Source: Bacteroidales bacterium (GTDB lineage: Bacteria; Bacteroidota; Bacteroidia; Bacteroidales; UBA932). Taken from it: 7,234 nucleotides of DNA. The position numbers were made by a program, and so were the translations under genes. Where the stretch lies: assembly GCA_016285215.1 (NCBI GenBank), contig JAEEQI010000122.1, forward strand, positions 1 to 7,234. Direction: 5' to 3'. Shown one piece after another: positions 4,794 to 7,234 of this stretch (its first letter is position 1; every line of letters starts with the position of its first letter). The notes below the pieces were generated by a model, which had not been told where the DNA came from, did no database searches, and worked only from the letters and a program-made list of their open reading frames with translations.

Positions 4794-7234
4794 ATGGCAG
4801 AAATCAGATTATCGAAACTTATTAAACAATTCAACATCGGGCTTGACACCCTGGTGGAGTTCCTCAATTCCAAAGGCGCCGGCATTGAAGACGCCAACCC
4901 CAACCTGAAGGTATCGGAGGAGTTCCTTCCCGAACTGCACAAAAAGTTTGGCAAGGATATGGAACTGAAGGAACAGGCCGAAAAGGTGGACGTCAAGCTC
5001 ACCGAGATTCTGGACAAAGCCTCCAAGAAACAGGACGAGGAAGAAGACGAGTTTGAACCCGAGCGCGTAACGGTGATCAAGAGCAACAATCTCTCCCGTA
5101 ACGTGGAACCCGAGCCCGTGGCCGAGCCCGAGCCCGAACCCGAACCGGTGGCAGAACCCGAACCGGTAGTAGAGCCGGAACCCGAACCCGAACCGGAGCC
5201 GGTTGTGGAACCGGAATCCGTGGCCGAGCCCGAGCCCGAACCCGAACCGGAGCCTGTTGTAGAACCCGAACCGGAACCTGAACCGGAGCCCGAAGAAGAG
5301 GAAGTTTCCGAACCGACCCCTGCGGAAGCTGCCCCTGCCGCCGAAGAAGCCGCTCCTTTCAAGGTGCTGGGCAAGATTGACCTCTCCCAGTTTGACCCCA
5401 AGAAGGCCAAGAAGCGCGAGAGAATCAAGGCTTCCGGCTCCCAGAAGGTAGATGTTACTAAGGTACAGGCCGAAAAAGCCCCCAAGAAAAACGACAACAA
5501 GAAGCAGCAGCAGGGTGCTGCCGCTGCCCAGCAGGGCGGAAAGCGCAAGAAAGGCGACCGCTTCAAGCCGGCTATGACCGAGGCCGAGCAGGAAGAACTG
5601 CAGAAGGAGATCCAGAAGCAGGTGAAGGAAACCTACGCCAAGATGAACGAGAGCACCCGCAACAACTTTGGCGCCAAGCACCGCAAGGAGAAGAGAGAGA
5701 TTGCCGCCATCCGTTCCCAGGAGGAAATGGAAGCCGCAGCAGCAGAAAACAAGGTGCTCAAGGTAACGGAGTTTGTGACCGTCAACGACCTCGCCACCCT
5801 TATGAATAACACGCCGGTGGTCAAGGTTATCGGTGCCTGTATGTCCCTGGGTATGATGGTGTCCATCAATCAGCGTCTGGACGCCGAGACCCTGGTCCTG
5901 GTGGCCGAAGAATTCGGATACAAGGTGGAATTCGTAACCGCCGAACTCACCGAAGAAATTCAGCAGCAGGAGCCCGACCGCGAAGAAGATCTGGTGGAGC
6001 GTCCTCCTGTGATTACCGTGATGGGTCACGTAGACCACGGTAAGACCTCCCTGCTGGATAACATCCGCAACTCCAACGTGATTGCCGGTGAGGCCGGTGG
6101 CATTACCCAGCACATTGGTGCTTACAGCGTAACGCTGGACAGCGGCCGTCACATCACCTTCCTGGATACCCCTGGTCACGAGGCCTTCACCGCTATGCGT
6201 GCCCGTGGTGCCCAGATGACCGACCTCGCTATTATCATTGTAGCGGCCGATGACGCCGTGATGCCCCAGACCAAGGAAGCCATTGCCCACGCACAGGCTG
6301 CCGGCGTTCCTATGGTCTTTGCCATCAACAAGATTGATAAGCCCGGTGCCAACCCCGACACTATCCGCCGTCAGCTCTCCGAGATGAACATCCTGGTGGA
6401 AGACTGGGGCGGTAAGTACCAGTGCCAGGAAATTTCGGCCAAGAAGGGCGTCAACGTGGACAAGCTCCTGGAGAAGGTGCTCTTTGAGACCGACCTCCTG
6501 GAACTCAAGGCCAACCCCAACAAGCTGGGAAGCGGCGCCGTGATTGAAAGCTCCCTGGACAAGGGCCGCGGCTATCTGGCCACGGTGCTGGTGCAGGACG
6601 GTACGGTGAACGTAGGTGACGTGATCATCTCCGGCAGCTACTACGGCCGCGTCAAGGCTATGTACAACGAACGTGGCCAGAAGGTGGAAAGCGCCGGTCC
6701 GTCCACGCCCGTCTCGCTGCTGGGTCTCAACGGAGCCCCCGCCGCCGGTGAAAAGTTCAACATTATGGCCGATGAAAAAGAGGCCAAGTCCATAGCCCAG
6801 CGCCGCGAGCAGCTCATCCGCATCCAGGGCATCAAGACTCAGAAGCACCTGACCCTGGAAGAGATTGGCCGCCGTATCGCCATTGGCAACTTCAAGGAAC
6901 TCAACGTCATTGTCAAGGGTGACGTGGACGGTTCCGTGGAAGCCCTCTCCGACTCCCTCATCAAGCTCTCCACCGAGGAGGTACGCGTGAATGTGATCCA
7001 CAAGGCTGTGGGTGCCATCAGCGAGTCCGACGTGCTGCTGGCCGAAGCCTCCGACGCCGTGATCATCGGCTTCCAGGTGCGTCCCAGCTCCGAAGCCCGC
7101 CGCGCCGCCGAGAAGGAAGGCATCGAAATCCGCCTCTACTCCGTGATCTACGACTGTATCAACGAAGTGAAGGAAGGTATCGAAGGTATGCTGGAGCCCG
7201 AGAAGAAGGAAGAAGTCACCGCCACCGCCGAGGT
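4794..7234 (+). CDS. infB: Translation initiation factor IF-2 (3' end cut by right window edge)
   Basis: IF-2 is the GTPase that brings initiator fMet-tRNA to the 30S subunit and promotes subunit joining. 813 codons are visible. Residues 1-30 ([13 protein letters not shown]) form the small N-terminal helical domain. Residues 104-170 are a Pro-Glu repeat, followed by an Ala/Pro and then Lys/Gln-rich linker, which is probably disordered. Residues 324-380 are the IF2_N domain ([11 protein letters not shown]). The G domain is complete: G1 GHVDHGKT 411-418, G2 in [11 protein letters not shown]3 DTPGH 458-462, G4 NKID 512-515, G5 SAKKG 548-552. Domain II follows, then domain III from about 702 ([12 protein letters not shown]). 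The fMet-tRNA-binding C2 domain lies beyond the window. Length before the G domain is large, as in other Bacteroidota IF-2 proteins. The ATG at 4794 gives the canonical N-terminus and lies 26 bases after nusA. Confidence 0.97.
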   Translation, partial: MAEIRLSKLIKQFNIGLDTLVEFLNSKGAGIEDANPNLKVSEEFLPELHKKFGKDMELKEQAEKVDVKLTEILDKASKKQDEEEDEFEPERVTVIKSNNLSRNVEPEPVAEPEPEPEPVAEPEPVVEPEPEPEPEPVVEPESVAEPEPEPEPEPVVEPEPEPEPEPEEEEVSEPTPAEAAPAAEEAAPFKVLGKIDLSQFDPKKAKKRERIKASGSQKVDVTKVQAEKAPKKNDNKKQQQGAAAAQQGGKRKKGDRFKPAMTEAEQEELQKEIQKQVKETYAKMNESTRNNFGAKHRKEKREIAAIRSQEEMEAAAAENKVLKVTEFVTVNDLATLMNNTPVVKVIGACMSLGMMVSINQRLDAETLVLVAEEFGYKVEFVTAELTEEIQQQEPDREEDLVERPPVITVMGHVDHGKTSLLDNIRNSNVIAGEAGGITQHIGAYSVTLDSGRHITFLDTPGHEAFTAMRARGAQMTDLAIIIVAADDAVMPQTKEAIAHAQAAGVPMVFAINKIDKPGANPDTIRRQLSEMNILVEDWGGKYQCQEISAKKGVNVDKLLEKVLFETDLLELKANPNKLGSGAVIESSLDKGRGYLATVLVQDGTVNVGDVIISGSYYGRVKAMYNERGQKVESAGPSTPVSLLGLNGAPAAGEKFNIMADEKEAKSIAQRREQLIRIQGIKTQKHLTLEEIGRRIAIGNFKELNVIVKGDVDGSVEALSDSLIKLSTEEVRVNVIHKAVGAISESDVLLAEASDAVIIGFQVRPSSEARRAAEKEGIEIRLYSVIYDCINEVKEGIEGMLEPEKKEEVTATAE
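5103..5303 (+). repeat. Pro-Glu coding repeat within infB
   Basis: Codons 104-170 of infB encode alternating Glu-Pro pairs broken by Val-Ala or Val-Val dipeptides and ending in a Glu run. At DNA level a 31-base stretch at 5118-5148 recurs without change at 5220-5250, an offset of 102 bases (34 codons), pointing to a past in-frame duplication. The mixed use of CCC/CCG and GAG/GAA elsewhere in the tract shows that other units have drifted. Such a linker is likely an extended, negatively charged spacer between the N-terminal domain and the GTPase core. Confidence 0.85.

Noticed and set aside
4790..5566. Minus-strand frame encoding a long Gly-Ser repeat
   Set aside because: The Gly-Ser repeat is the antisense reading of the Pro-Glu codons of infB; there is no independent support for a gene.
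4809..7001. A 730-codon open frame on the minus strand opposite infB
   Set aside because: It is a mirror of infB codon usage: strong codon bias in a GC-rich gene removes stops from the antisense frame. Its translation is low-complexity, rich in Gly/Leu/Phe/His, with no recognisable domain, and the sense frame is unmistakably IF-2.

Overview
The window reads as ordinary chromosome from a member of the Bacteroidota, most likely Bacteroidales. Base composition is GC-rich by eye. Three intergenic spots carry the Bacteroidota -7 promoter element TAnnTTTG. Most start codons lack a Shine-Dalgarno sequence and sit behind short A/T-rich leaders. The protein types also fit: a MauE/DoxX-like membrane protein with a C-terminal soluble domain, RimP with the SSAGLDRPF motif, and a short NusA. 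Genus cannot be resolved from the sequence alone.

Layout: (1) On the minus strand, transcribed leftward from about 1137, are a fused methionine sulfoxide reductase (an MsrA domain joined to a GAF-type free-methionine-R-sulfoxide reductase domain, 221-1123) and then the start of a dihydropteroate synthase gene (folP) that runs off the left edge. (2) A 67-bp divergent promoter region (1124-1190) has two facing -7 boxes. (3) On the plus strand, thymidylate kinase (tmk, 1191-1871) overlaps by one base a MauE/DoxX-like membrane protein (1871-2929). (4) At 2930-3016 there is an excellent Bacteroidota promoter followed at once by a strong intrinsic-terminator-shaped hairpin with a six-T tract. (5) The conserved rimP-nusA-infB operon follows (3017 to the right edge). 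infB is cut at the right end after 813 codons and has a long Pro-Glu repeat in its N-terminal half.

Functionally, the left half pairs oxidative repair of methionine with folate and dTMP metabolism (folP, tmk). The right half is the classic ribosome maturation / transcription elongation / translation initiation operon. No mobile element, CRISPR array, tRNA or rRNA was seen.

No wholly new system is evident. The most interesting points are the promoter-proximal hairpin in the rimP-nusA-infB leader, which could be an attenuator read by NusA itself, and the MsrA-fRMsr fusion with all catalytic residues present in both halves. Smaller points are the altered loop-1 motif in FolP, the internally duplicated Pro-Glu tract of IF2, and the facing promoters between msrA and tmk.
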